Assembly: GCF_024763615.1 (NCBI RefSeq)
Contig: NC_077223.1
Coordinates: 13,392,001 to 13,456,000, forward strand
Origin: Phlebotomus papatasi
Taxonomy: Eukaryota; Arthropoda; Insecta; Diptera; Psychodidae
Length of the DNA: 64,000 nt
Direction: 5' to 3'
This document shows, in pieces, positions 21,412 through 32,426 of this stretch. Both the position numbers and the translations under genes were made by a program. The first letter of the stretch is position 1. The number at the start of each line of letters is the position of its first letter. The notes beneath the pieces are model-generated. The model was not told the DNA's origin, did no database searches, and saw only the letters and a list, made by a program, of their open reading frames with translations.

Positions 21412-22266
21412 AATGTTAAAAACGTTCTCATGGATATGAGTTCTTTTTATTCGAGGAAATTACGTTATAATTGAGAATAATGTCCCAAAGAAATGTTCTT
21501 AAACCAAAAACTTTCTAGGTTTTGGACTAAGGGCAGAATCACATTGACAATAAAATGCTCGCTGTAGCCCAACCATATTTCGTTAATTTACGCATTTTCA
21601 TTGCAATTCTTACGAAAATTTTCCATTATAATGCCTAAAAATTTCTATAAGTCTTGCCCTCTGAAGTCGAATATCCTATTAAGAAAATGCAGTGTTTGGT
21701 ACTACGCCGTGTTTGGCGGTGCCCCAGTTTCTTCTACACAAATGTTAAAAACGTTCTCATGGATCTTTTTATAGGAGGAAATTACGTTTTAATTGAGAAT
21801 AATATCACAAATAAGCAATGTTCTTAAACCAAAAACTTTTTAGGTTTCAGACTAAGGGCAGAATCACATTGACAATAAAATGATCGCCGTGGCCTCACCG
21901 TATTTCGTTAATTTACGCATTTTCATTACAATTCTTACGGAAATTCTCGATTACTGTATTACCTTATCTCATACTCGGTGGCACTAGGTGAACATAATAT
22001 AAGAAAATTGAATAAATAAAACGAAAATTCGATAACCAGTGAGCAAAAAAACTGTAAGAGAAATTAATCATACAGTTTTTTTTTTGCTCACCGTTTATCG
22101 CATTTTCGTTTTATTTTTTTCAATTTTCTTATATTATTTTTACCTAGTGCCACTGTGTATGAGATAAGGTAATACGGTAATGGAAAATTTGCGTAAAAAT
22201 TGCAATGGAAATGCGTAAATTTATGAAATACGTCGAGCATCTTACTGTCAATGTGATTCTGCCCTA
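21412..22266. repeat. Direct plus inverted repeat complex, including a 409-bp palindrome
   Basis: A segment at 21412-21640 is repeated directly at 21741-21960 (both with AATGTTAAAAACGTTCTCAT and GGGCAGAATCACATTGAC). The second copy forms the left arm of a palindrome, 21856-22264, whose right arm ends GTCAATGTGATTCTGCCC. TAA/TTA-like flanks suggest a MITE. The centre (about 22068) folds around GAGCAAAAAAACTGTA and its inverse. Confidence 0.7.
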
Positions 22267-22497
22267 AACTTATAAAATTAGCATAAATTCTGATTTGTTT
22301 TATAGAAAGGAAATCAGTTTTCCTCTATAACAGAAAAATTTCCAAAGGAATTTTGTTGATTACCTATCGGTTTATATCTGGTTCATGACTGGTTCACGAC
22401 CGATTTGAATTTATATATAAATCACTCAAAATATTTCTGAATACAAATTAGTTATATTTTATGAAACGGTTCATTACCAGTTTCGAAGGATTATATA

Positions 22498-22850
22498 TTA
22501 TAGAAGACTAGAGCAAAAGTCACAAATCGAAAATTTCAAAATTCAATATCTTCCAAGATAAATAAGATTCCGGCTTAAAATGTTTTTAAAGGGTAGCCTC
22601 CATAGACTTTCTTCAATGTCGTAAGTTTCATAGAATTCGAACAAGCAATTTTGAATAAAAAAATATCGTATTTTTTAGAAGTTTTTCTTGAATATTTTCT
22701 TTGCTAAAGACATCAATTATTTCCTACATATTTTTCAAAATTAATGCACTGATCAATATTTCCTAAATGACAATGTTGTACATATTTAGCAAAATTTCCG
22801 TTAAAAATTACAATTTTTTGAATGGAGATATTAATCTAAATTATTTTTCA
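22498..22850. mobile_element. Diverged remnant of the GGGGAGACTGGGGCAAAAAGT MITE family
   Basis: The left end GAAGACTAGAGCAAAAGTCAC is a decayed version of that family's terminus, and the following 300 bp are the inverse of 6560-6880 and 45620-45940 (shared phrases include CTCCATAGAC and CGAATTC...). The other end has been lost. Confidence 0.55.
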
Positions 22851-24124
22851 AAAATTTCAGCGACAACTCGGTTGTTAATTTCCCGGTATTTGTTATTAAT
22901 AATATAGGGTAAATATAAAAAACTCATTTCCTTTTGTACTTTACCTGGAAATATTTCTATTTTGCAACGTTAAAGGAGTGGGTGCCAGGTAAACAACACA
23001 AAACTGTTTATTAAATTATACTTTGAAATACTGTTAGCCTCTTTCTATTGTGTTTTCCTCTTTATTTTGTCTATGAAACGAAAATTATCAATGAATGAGC
23101 CCCTATACCTGTTTGTATTCCACCTTTATCAGATTGATACGTGTTACACCTACATTTTTCATTGTTTAATCTTAGTCATTGTGTTTTTCACTTGACATAT
23201 TTTTGCAATGCAAAAGACTACAAAGAAATTGCGAAATTGAGCTGTGTCAACACTAACATTTACCCCGAATCAATGGAGTTGACGTATTCAAATTTGAGTT
23301 AACGATCACATCGTGGAAATTTAGAGGTAATTAAAATTGAAAGGTGACTACAAACTCTATCAATAGCAAATCACTCTGATTCAAAGGAATAAAAAATTAA
23401 CATCTTTAATAGAACCAACGCAGAGATAGAATGTTACTTTGCATAAAATTTTAGCTCGGAGCTTCAAACTAAAAGAAGGGTGATTTTGGATTTTTCTGTA
23501 GAGGAGTTTGTGTTAACAGTCAAGAGAAAACGAGGGAAAGAGTCCTAATGCAATGTTCATTCGCCTATCCAAGCACCAGTGCCAGCAAATTGCTTCCAAT
23601 TTCCCCAGTGAGCTAAATGAAATATTAATTGGGAAGCACTGCCGGGATTCTCTGAAAGACTGAAAAATCCATTATCGACCTCAGCAAACACGAGTCCTTG
23701 CCCGGTGAAAGTTAGGTCTTTTTTTCTGGTCACATCAGTCCACACCGAGATACCCATTACATTTTGATGTTAGTGTATCACATTGGGGAACAGATATTAC
23801 CAGACTATCTAATTAGAATGGCCCATTTATTAAACCACTGCAAAAGAGGAATGAGAAAAAATATCTGAATACTGAAATTGGTGTCCATCTAGCATGCATG
23901 CTTTCCTATTACCTAAAAAGGCAAATCTCTCAAAATATGAACAAGTAATTAAATTATCCATGCAATGGACTTTCTGTGTTCATTACCTTTAAAAAGAATA
24001 ATTGGTAGCCATGACAGTCCATCAGTCAAATAATCTGAATAAGACACAAGGCCAAAAATATAATAGATGCATTATTGAGGTCATACATTGGTCTAAAGAA
24101 AAATATAATTGGGGTTAAAATAGT
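22851..24124. other. No confident gene
   Basis: Mostly single-copy AT-rich DNA. A 66-codon minus-strand frame (23557-23757) has balanced composition and ends in W-rich sequence but matches nothing I know, and there is no clear splice site pair. Confidence 0.3.
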
Positions 24125-24257
24125 CCTGAAGACTAAAAACCGAACATTGTCTTTAATTTTCACGGAATGTCCTGCATATTTAGAACAAAGGTCGAGTTAT
24201 TCAGAAATGTACCAAACATCCCCGTTTCCCGACGAACAGTGCTGAGTCACAGTTTTA

Positions 24258-24437
24258 TTGTTGCGGCGAAAGAGGCGGAGCCTGAGCAAGCGAGTGGCGA
24301 ACACTGGCGAGAAGCCAGTACAGCCGAATGCAGGCGAGAACCGAGCGCAAGGAGGGGGCGAATACCGACGGCTATAAATAGGCCGCCGCATCGAGAACTT
24401 TCACATTCGGTCCTTGATCGTTGAGCAGTACGGTTCT
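24258..24437 (+). promoter_or_regulatory. Core promoter of repeat copy 2
   Basis: GCGAA/GCGAG elements at 24267-24362 precede TATAAATA (24373-24380). The initiator-like CACATTC has its A at 24405, 32 nt after the first T of the TATA box, and GGTTCT (24432-24437) lies exactly at +28 to +33 from that A. The combination matches the arthropod TATA-Inr-DPE arrangement. Confidence 0.75.
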
Positions 24438-24492
24438 CTTTTCTACCTGACCCTATCCTCACTCGCTTCAAACCAATTATCTCCCAATCACC

Positions 24493-24807
24493 ATGGAATC
24501 CTTCGAGAATCAACGCTGTTCTACCCCAGTTGACCTTCGGGAAGACTTCTCCCTCGACCTCTCCGCAGTTCATCCCCCAGAGTTGGTTCGCCCTGTTGTT
24601 CCTGATCTTCCTGAATGGGTCTTCCTCTTCGCTCCGGCTCTCGCAGCTCTTGCGATTGTTGGCGTGGACGAAGACCTGTTCCGAGAAGATTTCGGAGATG
24701 ACAGTGCCGTCGACTGTCCCTGGCATTTTGACTCCAACTTCAACAATGAAGTTATCGAAGCTCCCCCTGCCCATCTTCTGCCCCATCCTTCCCAATTCTT
24801 CTCCTAA
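24493..24807 (+). CDS. Conserved 104-aa acidic protein of unknown function (copy 2)
   Basis: Same protein as at 8946, in the form closest to the consensus of the four copies (Val73, Gln101, Pro28, Pro29, Asp59). Start context ACCATGG. Relative to copy 1 there are six base differences, four silent. An antisense frame across the same triplets and a second plus frame are also open, but third-position changes between copies would alter those proteins, so they are treated as by-products of composition. The downstream ribozyme starts 73 nt after the stop. Confidence 0.75.
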   Translation: MESFENQRCSTPVDLREDFSLDLSAVHPPELVRPVVPDLPEWVFLFAPALAALAIVGVDEDLFREDFGDDSAVDCPWHFDSNFNNEVIEAPPAHLLPHPSQFFS

Positions 24808-24879
24808 GTCATTCTAGTTCGTAACTTCCGACGATGGTCTTCACGACCAGACGGACTAAGGGACACTTCGTCCCGTTTC

Positions 24880-24997
24880 GGCAGTCAGTTCTTGGCAGAT
24901 GTTTTCGTCCATCTGACCAGGGAAAGTGCCCATAGCACCTCCTCGTGGTGGCTGCTGGCGACCGAAGTTCGGTTCAACTTCGGGACTAAGCTATGGG
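24880..24997 (+). ncRNA. HDV-like self-cleaving ribozyme (copy 2)
   Basis: P1 pairs 24880-24886 with 24950-24956 (seven pairs including G1.U and one internal U.G). P2 pairs 24929-24936 with 24990-24997. P4 is a perfect 8-bp stem, CCGAAGTT/AACTTCGG, with loop CGGTTC. The loop 3 cytosines can form P1.1 with G24957-G24958. The putative catalytic C is 24986, followed by TAA. Of the four copies this is the most regular fold. Confidence 0.87.
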
Positions 24998-25035
24998 GGC
25001 GATCATATATTCCTCAATACACCTAGTTCTACATG

Positions 25036-25384
25036 TACTTTAATTAAATTGCATAGTTTCGAATGTGTTTGGCTTGGCTTTGGAGTGGCTTTATCTCTTC
25101 GAAGAGTTATTACTGAACAGAGGGAACAGAGCCATTATAGACATTAAGATTTACCACTTCTGATTCTGACTGATACTTCGATCATAGAGCAGAAAGGGTT
25201 CAGAACTAAGACGAATGACAGAGTGATTAGTCTTTTAATTGATCTCCGCCTGAGAAGGACGTTGCGACAAAGGGAAAGAGACTAGGCTTATGTCTACATG
25301 ATGTTTCTCAGATCCAAAAGATATGCAACAAGCATTATGACTGCTAATGTAAATTTGTCTTCTAGGATAAAATGTGAAAATGCA
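25036..25384. other. No gene seen
   Basis: Non-repetitive sequence after repeat copy 2; the 73-codon open frame reaching 25147 merely reads through the ribozyme and is not called. Confidence 0.4.
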
Positions 25385-26095
25385 GATGAATATGGGAACT
25401 GGGACAATTTTGAAATTTTTTGCTACTTCTTTTTCAGGGTGTTGTTTGAAACCTTGTAGATGGTTCGTGGTCTCTTTTGAGTGAGAATTTTCTTCACATC
25501 AAGATCAAAACACCTTCTTAATCTTGCCCTTATAGCCTTTGAAGAAGGTTCATATCCGGACCGAAAGCTCTGAGCAGGATTAAAAAGGTGTTTTAGTCTT
25601 GAGGTGAAGAAACCTCTCACTGGTGATCACCGGAATTTTTATAATCAAGATTATCATCATTTTCAACTGCTTATCCCTATTGGGGTCGTAGGCCTATGCC
25701 ATCCAATTTAGCAGCCCACGCTTGTCAATCCTCCGACATGTTCGGGTTCGATCCTAAGGTGCTTCAAGGCAAGATTCTGAATTTGATTCATCCACTTTGT
25801 CCTAGGTCTGCCTCACTTGCATAGGCATAGCTTACAACGGCTTGCATAGCTTTTCTGGGGAATTCTTCTGAATTAATTGCTTTGAGTAATACTTCGGACA
25901 CTGATTACCATAGTTCCTTGCCTTTTCGGAACTCTTAAGATCTTCTCCACATTACTTCGTTCGTTTCCTTTTGTTGCATGGTACTATCTCCCAGAGGATG
26001 AAAGGGACTAACACAATTTATGAAATTTTGAAGAACAAGCAGAGTGGCCGGAATTACAAGCATTCCGAAATTTGGTGCACTCCTCCAAGTACGGA
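25385..26095. mobile_element. Decayed GGCCGAAAT-family MITE interrupted by a LINE fragment
   Basis: The left part (25385-25630) resembles the TTTTTGTTAC...GGTTGT segment of the 12934 element. The right part (about 25890-26095) resembles its right half, ending GGCCGGAATTAC...CCGAAATTTGGTGCACTCC in place of GGCCGAAATTAG...CCGAAATTTGGCACACTTACCC. The LINE tail at 25678-25870 sits between them, so it inserted into this MITE. Confidence 0.5.
25678..25870 (-). pseudogene. Non-LTR retrotransposon ORF2 C-terminal fragment
   Basis: On the minus strand this matches the LINE tail at 15999-16195, including the region coding A-W-A-A-N-L and the 3' sequence GGGATAAGCAGTTGAAAATG after the stop. A deletion removes about 20 bp of the E-V-A-E-D region, and other indels break the frame. 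The shared 3' UTR segment supports a common LINE family. Confidence 0.6.
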
Positions 26096-26224
26096 TATTG
26101 TAAATCAATGATATATGGGTTTGATTACTCTACTTCCAAACGATCCAAACCGTAGAAAAGTTCCAAAAATGGTTATGATTCCTAACACTCTCTTACACTG
26201 TGCAACAATTTTGAACTTTTTTTT

Positions 26225-26580
26225 GTCCCTGGGTTCTCATGCTATTTTTTCTATTGCTAGGGTCAAATGATTTACGAAAATACTTATCATTTTGATTTCA
26301 TTTGGATTTTGCGCCTGGAATCTAGGAAAAACCGTTTTTGCCGTTTTATGATACTTGGGTGCCTATATCTCCGATTCTGCTGAACCGATTTATTTCTCAC
26401 TAGGGAATAATTTGGTCTCCTTTACATGCCCGATAAATCCTCTGAACAGATGAAGTTCGTACAACTGACACCAGGGGCGCTGTAGTCTCAAATATGTCAG
26501 AAAACATGGGAAAATCGAACTTTTTAGCAACTTTGATCAAAAATATCTCGAAAACTAGGACTGTCCCTAACAATCTGTTT
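26225..26580. repeat. Remnant resembling the 50.5-52.3 kb element
   Basis: Phrases such as ATCTCCGATTCTGCTGAACC, CAGGGGCGCTGTAG and ATCTCGAAAACTAGGAC echo the recurrent ATCTCCGGTTCT and GGCGCC(C)CTGGTG paragraphs of 50475-52267. The alignment is loose, so relationship is inferred only. Confidence 0.35.
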
Positions 26581-26718
26581 TGTGGGTTTGATAGAGAATT
26601 TAATTAGCTACATTTTCATCCATGTACAACTTTTCTCTCAGATTATTTTTTTAACCTCGATATTGAGGTTCAAACGAAAAACGAGCACTCAGCCAACTAA
26701 AGGAAAACTATCAGGAAC

Positions 26719-26812
26719 TCAGGAAGATGTTCGGGTTCGATCCCAAGGCGTTCCAAGGCAAGATTGTGAAAGGTCGCGCCTTCTCACAATGGCTTGCATA
26801 GCTTTTCTGGGG
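26719..26812 (-). pseudogene. Short LINE C-terminal fragment
   Basis: Less than 100 bp matching the middle of the LINE tail at 15999-16195 (GGAAGATGTTCGGGTTCGAT and TTCCAAGGCAAGATT...), with the segment corresponding to the W-L-D-Q part deleted. It has no coding potential of its own. Confidence 0.55.
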
Positions 26813-26822
26813 ATATTATTAT

Positions 26823-28268
26823 AAATTCTCAAGCTAATATTTTTCAAAGAACAAGTCATGAACGTACGTTTTATACCAGAATCCTCCAAGAAGTCGCCGA
26901 GTCACACAAAATATACAATCCTTATGATTTTGGTGTAAACATGGGAGCACGAGTGAGGTGTTAAATACACTGAGGGTGTGATATACATGTACTACGCATC
27001 TGTTGGTGGGGGAAAACAAGAATCCTTGGGAGCTAATTGTTCAAATATATTCCCATCATAAATCCAACTGCGAATTTATAGCTGTCAGATAAATCGTGAA
27101 CAAGCCAAACTAAATTATGTGACTGCAAGCTCAATGTGTTTCTGCTGACTTTATAGCCATTTTATTTATTTACTTTCTCCCCGCCCTCGTACCTAGCACT
27201 GAGCTTTTGTGGAGAATCCCTTTTGATGCGAATCGCAAAGCTTCGTCAATCCATCTGACATTCACTAATAAGCTTCAATGGTATGGTGGGCAAATTCTGG
27301 CGCCTTTTCATTAAAATGTTACATGAGATTCAACTATTAAATTTTACTGATCATAATTTTAACTCCTTCATTAAATATTATTGATGTTGAAATAAATTTT
27401 TAGATGTCGGCAGGTGCTCAAAATATTAAAAAGGAAGCTTCGCCGTTTAAGAGCTCTGAGGAATATGAAAACCAGTACGCACTTCAACATAAAGAGCTTA
27501 AAATTAATTAGATGGTTATTTAATCGTCAATATTTAAGGTTGAGAGTACTCCGAAATTAAAATATTTTCAAAAATGAGCAGAACCAATTTGTTCAATAAC
27601 GAGTCAACTAATTACCAGGACATTTTAATGTAATTAGCAAGTGATTTAAAATGAATATTAATTATCGGTAAAATTAGGTATGAATATTGACGGATTGAAC
27701 GGAAAATATTGAACATCAGAAACAATTTCAAGTGTTTTATGAATTGCAAATTGAGTGGTTGTAAACAAATTGTATAACAATTTTTCTCAATTCTCTTGAA
27801 TTCTGAATAAATTAATATTTTCATAACATTCGTTATGTATATGCCCCTTTAAGGGAAATATCAGTGCATTAATAAATCATTTCAAAACCTTATCAATATT
27901 TTTTTATCTTGTCTAAATAGGATGAAATAATACTTATCTTTTTTATTAATTATGTAATAATTAATTAATTAATATCTTTTTAAAAGAGAATAAACAAAAA
28001 ATAAAACCATGACACAAAAGAAGGATCTCCTACTGATTATCCAAAATTACATCTTTTTTTAAAATAGATACATGCTTTGCCTCGATTAAAAAACTGGTTA
28101 ACCGATATTACCAATACTAATTTAATAAAGTTCTTTCGTGTTACAATTTATTAAGAAGAGCGGTATATTCATGAGATGAGAGCATTTTGAAAAACTTTTC
28201 CATTGAGTCATTTGTTTACAAGTTTCGTGTTTCCTGTTTCTCAACCGTTTTTAAGCAATTTCAAAATA
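26823..28268. other. No gene seen
   Basis: Contains a balanced-composition, single-copy block (about 27040-27300) that may be regulatory or intronic host DNA, then very AT-rich sequence. No open frame, RNA gene or transposon end could be supported. Confidence 0.35.
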
Positions 28269-30265
28269 GGGGAATGTTTGCATGGTTCGCACAGAGTGAA
28301 CCTTCAAACGATGCAAATTTTCTCTTTGTTTGCAAGGAGCTAGTTCGTCATTTATTACCCATAAGATTGATTACACTGTGCAACAAAATGAAAACTTTTT
28401 CCGTGTGATTTCAAATGACCGGTATTTTCGGATTCCTTAGTGTCTCCTTGAGTGATAACTCCGAAGAAAGCTATGGTCCATCACGTCTAGTTTCTGAGCT
28501 AGATTAAGATGAATATCTTTAAAAAATTGGTTAGAAATATTTTATGAAATTTGTTTTATCTCAAAAATGGTACATCCTGGGATGTTGGCGTCAAAGGATG
28601 ACTCAAGGATGTGTAGAGGAGGACTCAAGGAAAATTTTCCTGGAACAAACCATATCCATATCTCCTTATTTCCCCTGAAGTATTTTTAAGATTTTCCTCA
28701 TAAATCCCTAAATATCCTTAAATCTATTAAAACGATGCATAGGACGACTTACTTTTACAAATAGTATATTCTTCTTGAAAAAACGGTAAGGGTCTCTGAA
28801 AATCTTAGGCTCTTAAAAGGTATGTTATTTAAAAATTACATATACAAAAAATAGATCTAAAAATCACGTAGTTTCAGTTTATTCGCGGCAACTGTATATT
28901 TGCCACACGCGAAACAAAAATTGTTTATATATTCCGGGCAAGAATCCATTTTATTGACACTTTTTGGTTGATATTGTGAAATTTACGAAAAGAGCAGAAT
29001 TAATTTAGTTCAATTTACTCCAAGAAGAGAAATCTCACTAATCACACTTATTGGTATAGTGCATTCGCAATGATAAAATATTTCTCAAACAGCAGTTATA
29101 AATCAGTGCAATAAAATATTTATCAGTGATTTAAATTTGGCCACATAGTGTACAATGTAATGGAGAGATTAAGAGTAAAGAGTAAATGAGCAGATAAATC
29201 AAGAACCCAAGAAAAGCTATTAAAGTTACAAATGAATAAATATAGTGATCAAATATATGCTGCAGCATAATATTTCATAAATATTGTTATAGCATAAAAA
29301 GAACATATATTTTCTGCGGTATAATGTTAATTTTTTTTTGTGTACTTGTAATTCCTAGATATCGATACTTTTAACATCCTAAGATCTTGAGAGATCCTTA
29401 CTCTTTTTTTCTGAAGAATTTTTATATATGGGAGTCGTGTCCTTACAAATAATCCTTTTCATGAATTTGAAGGATATTCAGCGATTTAAATGGAAAAACT
29501 AGAAAATCACAGGGGAAAAAGAAATAGGGATATAGTTTTTTCTAGAAAAATCTTCCTTGAGTCCCCCTCCACAGAATGTCCTTTGACATGAACACCATAC
29601 TAAAATCCTACGATGTACTGTTATTTGGATAAAATATGTTTAATAAAATATTTCTTCCTATATCTTAAAGATTTTTAATGGTGATGGCGAGAGAACTGGA
29701 TTTCTTGAGCTGTCCACATGATCAAAAGTAATTCAAATGCATCATTTCTGGGGATAATGGAAAGTTTTATGATCCTATGATGTTCAGGAGAATATTTTTG
29801 TAAACGATGCAAGTCGTCCTATGCATCCTTTTAATGGATTTAAGGATATTTAGGGATTTATGAGGAAAATCTGAAATACTTCAGGGAAAATGAGGAGATA
29901 GGGATATGGTTTGTTCCAGAAAAATTTTCCTTGAGTCATCCTTTGACGCCAACATCCCAGGATGTACCATTTTTAAGATAAAACAAATTTCATAAAATAT
30001 TTCTAACCAATTTCTTAAAGATTTTCATCTTAATCTAGCTCAAAAACTAGACGTGATGGACCATAACTTTCTTCGGAGTTATCACTCAGGAGACACCAAG
30101 GAATCCGAAAATACCAGTCATTTGAAATCACATTTTTTGCTGTTGCACAGTGTTATTATTAAGCTCATGAAACGAGATGAGAAATGGGAAGTCAACTCTT
30201 TGCAAACAAAGAGAAAATTCGCATCGTTTGAAGGTTCACTCTGTGCGAACCATGCCTACATTCCC
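28269..30265. mobile_element. 2-kb foldback element (GGGGAATGTTTGCATGG ends)
   Basis: The left arm (28269-about 28780) and right arm (about 29790-30265) are inverted copies. Matching blocks include GCACAGAGTGAACCTTCAAA, CCATCACGTCTAGTTT, GGGATGTTGGCGTCAAAGG and CGATGCATAGGACGAC. The element is TA/TTA-flanked. The interior carries a diverged direct duplicate of part of the right arm (29535-29690). There is no transposase. A 216-bp deletion derivative lies at 40221-40436. Confidence 0.8.
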
Positions 30266-30267
30266 TT

Positions 30268-31409
30268 AACTCGAAAGATTGCCTAAACAGTTTAAGAGCA
30301 ATAAAATTTGTTTAAGGATAAAAATGAGGTATCGGATGATAAGCGATTCAAAAATGGACTGAAACTATTTTTAGCGGCATTTCAGTCTTCAATCTTGAAA
30401 AAAAAACTAATAAAAATTCCAAAAAGTATATTTTGGTGAGAAAGACCAGAAACGAATAATAAAAGAAGGATGCGGGACTTATAGCGGATTCCCCGACCGC
30501 TTAAAGTCGCTATCACTAACCGTTTTATCTCCAGGCTCTCCAGATATGCTGACATCTAGACGGACAGTTAAGCAAGTAGCGTTACGTATTTTTTCTCAAA
30601 AATAATTTAATTCGCTAAAATGTGCGGTTTCTTTGTGACAAATTTAAGAATATTAATTATTGCCTTGTCTGTAGAGTTCTATAGCGAAGTAGTATAAAAG
30701 AAGTTATATTACAGAAGAATAATATTTATATTAAAAGTAGAGAAGAAATGAAATTTTGTGAGAAATGTAAACATCAATGGTATTGACTTCAACCTTGGTA
30801 AAGTCAACAATGAGCAACAAGAAAATTACCTTTAATTCCCGAAGGAATTTTCCGGGGTTTCTTTTGTTTCTCTTCATTTGAAAGGAGCTTTCTCCTGGTA
30901 AAGAGGGAAACCCCTACAGTGGGATACTTTGGGTTGGGGATATTCTATTTTATGAGACATAACATACCAGTGGTAGAGTACACTACGGTATGTCCAAATC
31001 GATAATCGTCAGGTGAATTGTTAAGGTTTTTGAGGATGAAAAGGTGAAGGAGATCCCATGCTGTGAGTGAAATATAATGGATGTAGCGCAATTTTGTGGA
31101 GTCATCGTGAGGTTAAGCAGCAACAGCGAATCGATTTGAACCATTTTCGGTGTTTCAAAATAATAAACCACCCTTTGAAAATTTTTCCCATACTTTCCTT
31201 CAAGCTCTTCCACAGCACAAAGGCACAAAGAACAAATTCCCTGGGTTTTCCTCTTTGTTACGTCAATCACCTCAAATACAGAGTCATCTAACTTAGGGTG
31301 AAATTATTGAAGTAGAAATCAATGTTTCATTTTATAACGGCGGAAAAAAGTCTTTCAGTCTTTCACTTGAATGTTCATTTATTCACTTTCTTAACCCGAG
31401 TTAAATGTC
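30268..31409. other. No confident gene
   Basis: Single-copy sequence with overlapping open frames on both strands at 30983-31291 that have no recognisable motif. A GC-richer patch around 30860-31280 could be conserved non-coding DNA. Confidence 0.3.
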
Positions 31410-31417
31410 CACTCATA

Positions 31418-31545
31418 AGTGGCGAAACGGGAGAAACCATCGCAAGCGCCGAGCGGTGAATACATGAGAGAAGCGAATGCAGGCGCTCGGCGAACACAAT
31501 TATAACCGAGCACAGCGAATATAGCTAATCCCGACGGCTATAAGT
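31418..31545 (+). promoter_or_regulatory. Partial duplicate promoter upstream of copy 3
   Basis: Repeated GCGAA/GCGAG/GCGCC elements lead to AATCCCGACGGCTATAAGTA. The TATA-like GGCTATAAG is kept, but the initiator and downstream element are replaced by linker sequence. A similar truncated promoter stands before copy 4 (37203-37350). Whether it drives transcription is unknown. Confidence 0.5.
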
Positions 31546-31681
31546 AACTACAGAAAATTTTCGTTAATTTTTACAGAATGTCCTGCATATTTAAAACAAA
31601 GGTCGAGTTATTCAGAAATCTAAACAAAAGAAATGTACCAAACATCCCCGTTTCCCGACGAACAGTGCTGAGTCACGGTTT

Positions 31682-31859
31682 TATTGTTGCGGCGAAAGAG
31701 GCGGAGCCTGAGCAAGCGAGTGGCGAAAAGCCAGTGCAGGCGAACGCAAGCGAGATCCAAGCGCAAGGTGTGGGGCGAATCCCGACGCGACGGCTATAAA
31801 TAGGCCGACGCATCGACAACTTTCACATTCGGTCCTTGATCGTTGAGCAGAACGGTTCA
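31682..31859 (+). promoter_or_regulatory. Core promoter of repeat copy 3
   Basis: TATAAATA at 31795-31802, initiator CACATTC with its A at 31827, and GGTTCA at 31854-31859 in the downstream-element position (last base differs from copies 1, 2 and 4). The GCGA-rich upstream region is slightly shortened compared with copy 2. Confidence 0.7.
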
Positions 31860-31915
31860 CTTTTCTACCTGACCCTATCCTCTTTCGCTTTCAAACCAAT
31901 TATCTCCCGATCGCT

Positions 31916-32230
31916 ATGGAATCCTTCGAGAATCAACGCTGTTCTACCCCAGTTGACCTTCGGGAAGACTTCTCCCTTGATCTCTCCGCGGTTCATACCC
32001 CAGAGTTGGTTCGCCCTGTTGTTCCTGATCTTCCTGAATGGGTCTTCCTCTTCGCTCCGGCTCTCGCAGCTCTTGCGATTGTTGGCGTGGAGGAAGACCT
32101 GTTTCGAGAGGATTTCGGAGATGACAGTGCCGTCGACTGTCCCTGGCATTTTGACTCCAACTTCAACAATGAAGTTATCGAAGCTCCCCCTGCCCATCTT
32201 CTGCCCCATCCTTCCCAATTCTTCTCCTAA
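31916..32230 (+). CDS. Conserved 104-aa acidic protein of unknown function (copy 3)
   Basis: An intact frame, identical in length to the other three. Differences from the copy 2 protein are Thr28 for Pro and Glu59 for Asp; five further base changes are silent. The context before the start codon is GCTATGG rather than ACCATGG, still with G at +4. The duplicated R-E-D-F motif, the hydrophobic stretch (42-58) and the Cys75-Pro-Trp77 motif are unchanged. Function unknown. Confidence 0.72.
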   Translation: MESFENQRCSTPVDLREDFSLDLSAVHTPELVRPVVPDLPEWVFLFAPALAALAIVGVEEDLFREDFGDDSAVDCPWHFDSNFNNEVIEAPPAHLLPHPSQFFS

Positions 32231-32302
32231 ATCTTTGTAGTTCGTAACTTCCGACGATGGTCTTCACGACCAGACGGACTAAGGGACACTTCGTCCCGTT
32301 TC

Positions 32303-32420
32303 GGTAGTCAGTTCTTGGCAGATGTTTTCGTCCATCTGACCAGGGAAAGTGCCCATAGCACCTCCTCGTGGTGGCTGCTGGCGACCGAAGTTCGGTTCAA
32401 CTTCGGGACTAAGCTATGGG
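32303..32420 (+). ncRNA. HDV-like self-cleaving ribozyme (copy 3)
   Basis: Differs from copy 2 in this interval at one base, in the P1 5' strand: GGTAGTC, turning the third pair from C-G into U.G. P1 therefore keeps seven pairs (32303-32309 with 32373-32379) though weakened. P2, P3, P1.1, P4 and the CTAA junction (C32409) are intact. The change preserves pairing. Confidence 0.83.
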
Positions 32421-32426
32421 GGCGAT

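Larger units (their letters stand above)
24125..25035 (+). repeat. Ribozyme-ORF repeat unit, copy 2
   Basis: A linker (24125-24257; contains AATGTCCTGCATATTT and CCCCGTTTCCCGACGAAC) is followed by promoter, ORF and ribozyme. After the ribozyme the sequence (GATCATATATTCCTCAATAC...) resembles the tails after the partial units of copies 1 and 4 rather than the long spacers. This copy may therefore have lost its spacer by recombination between two ribozymes. Confidence 0.8.
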
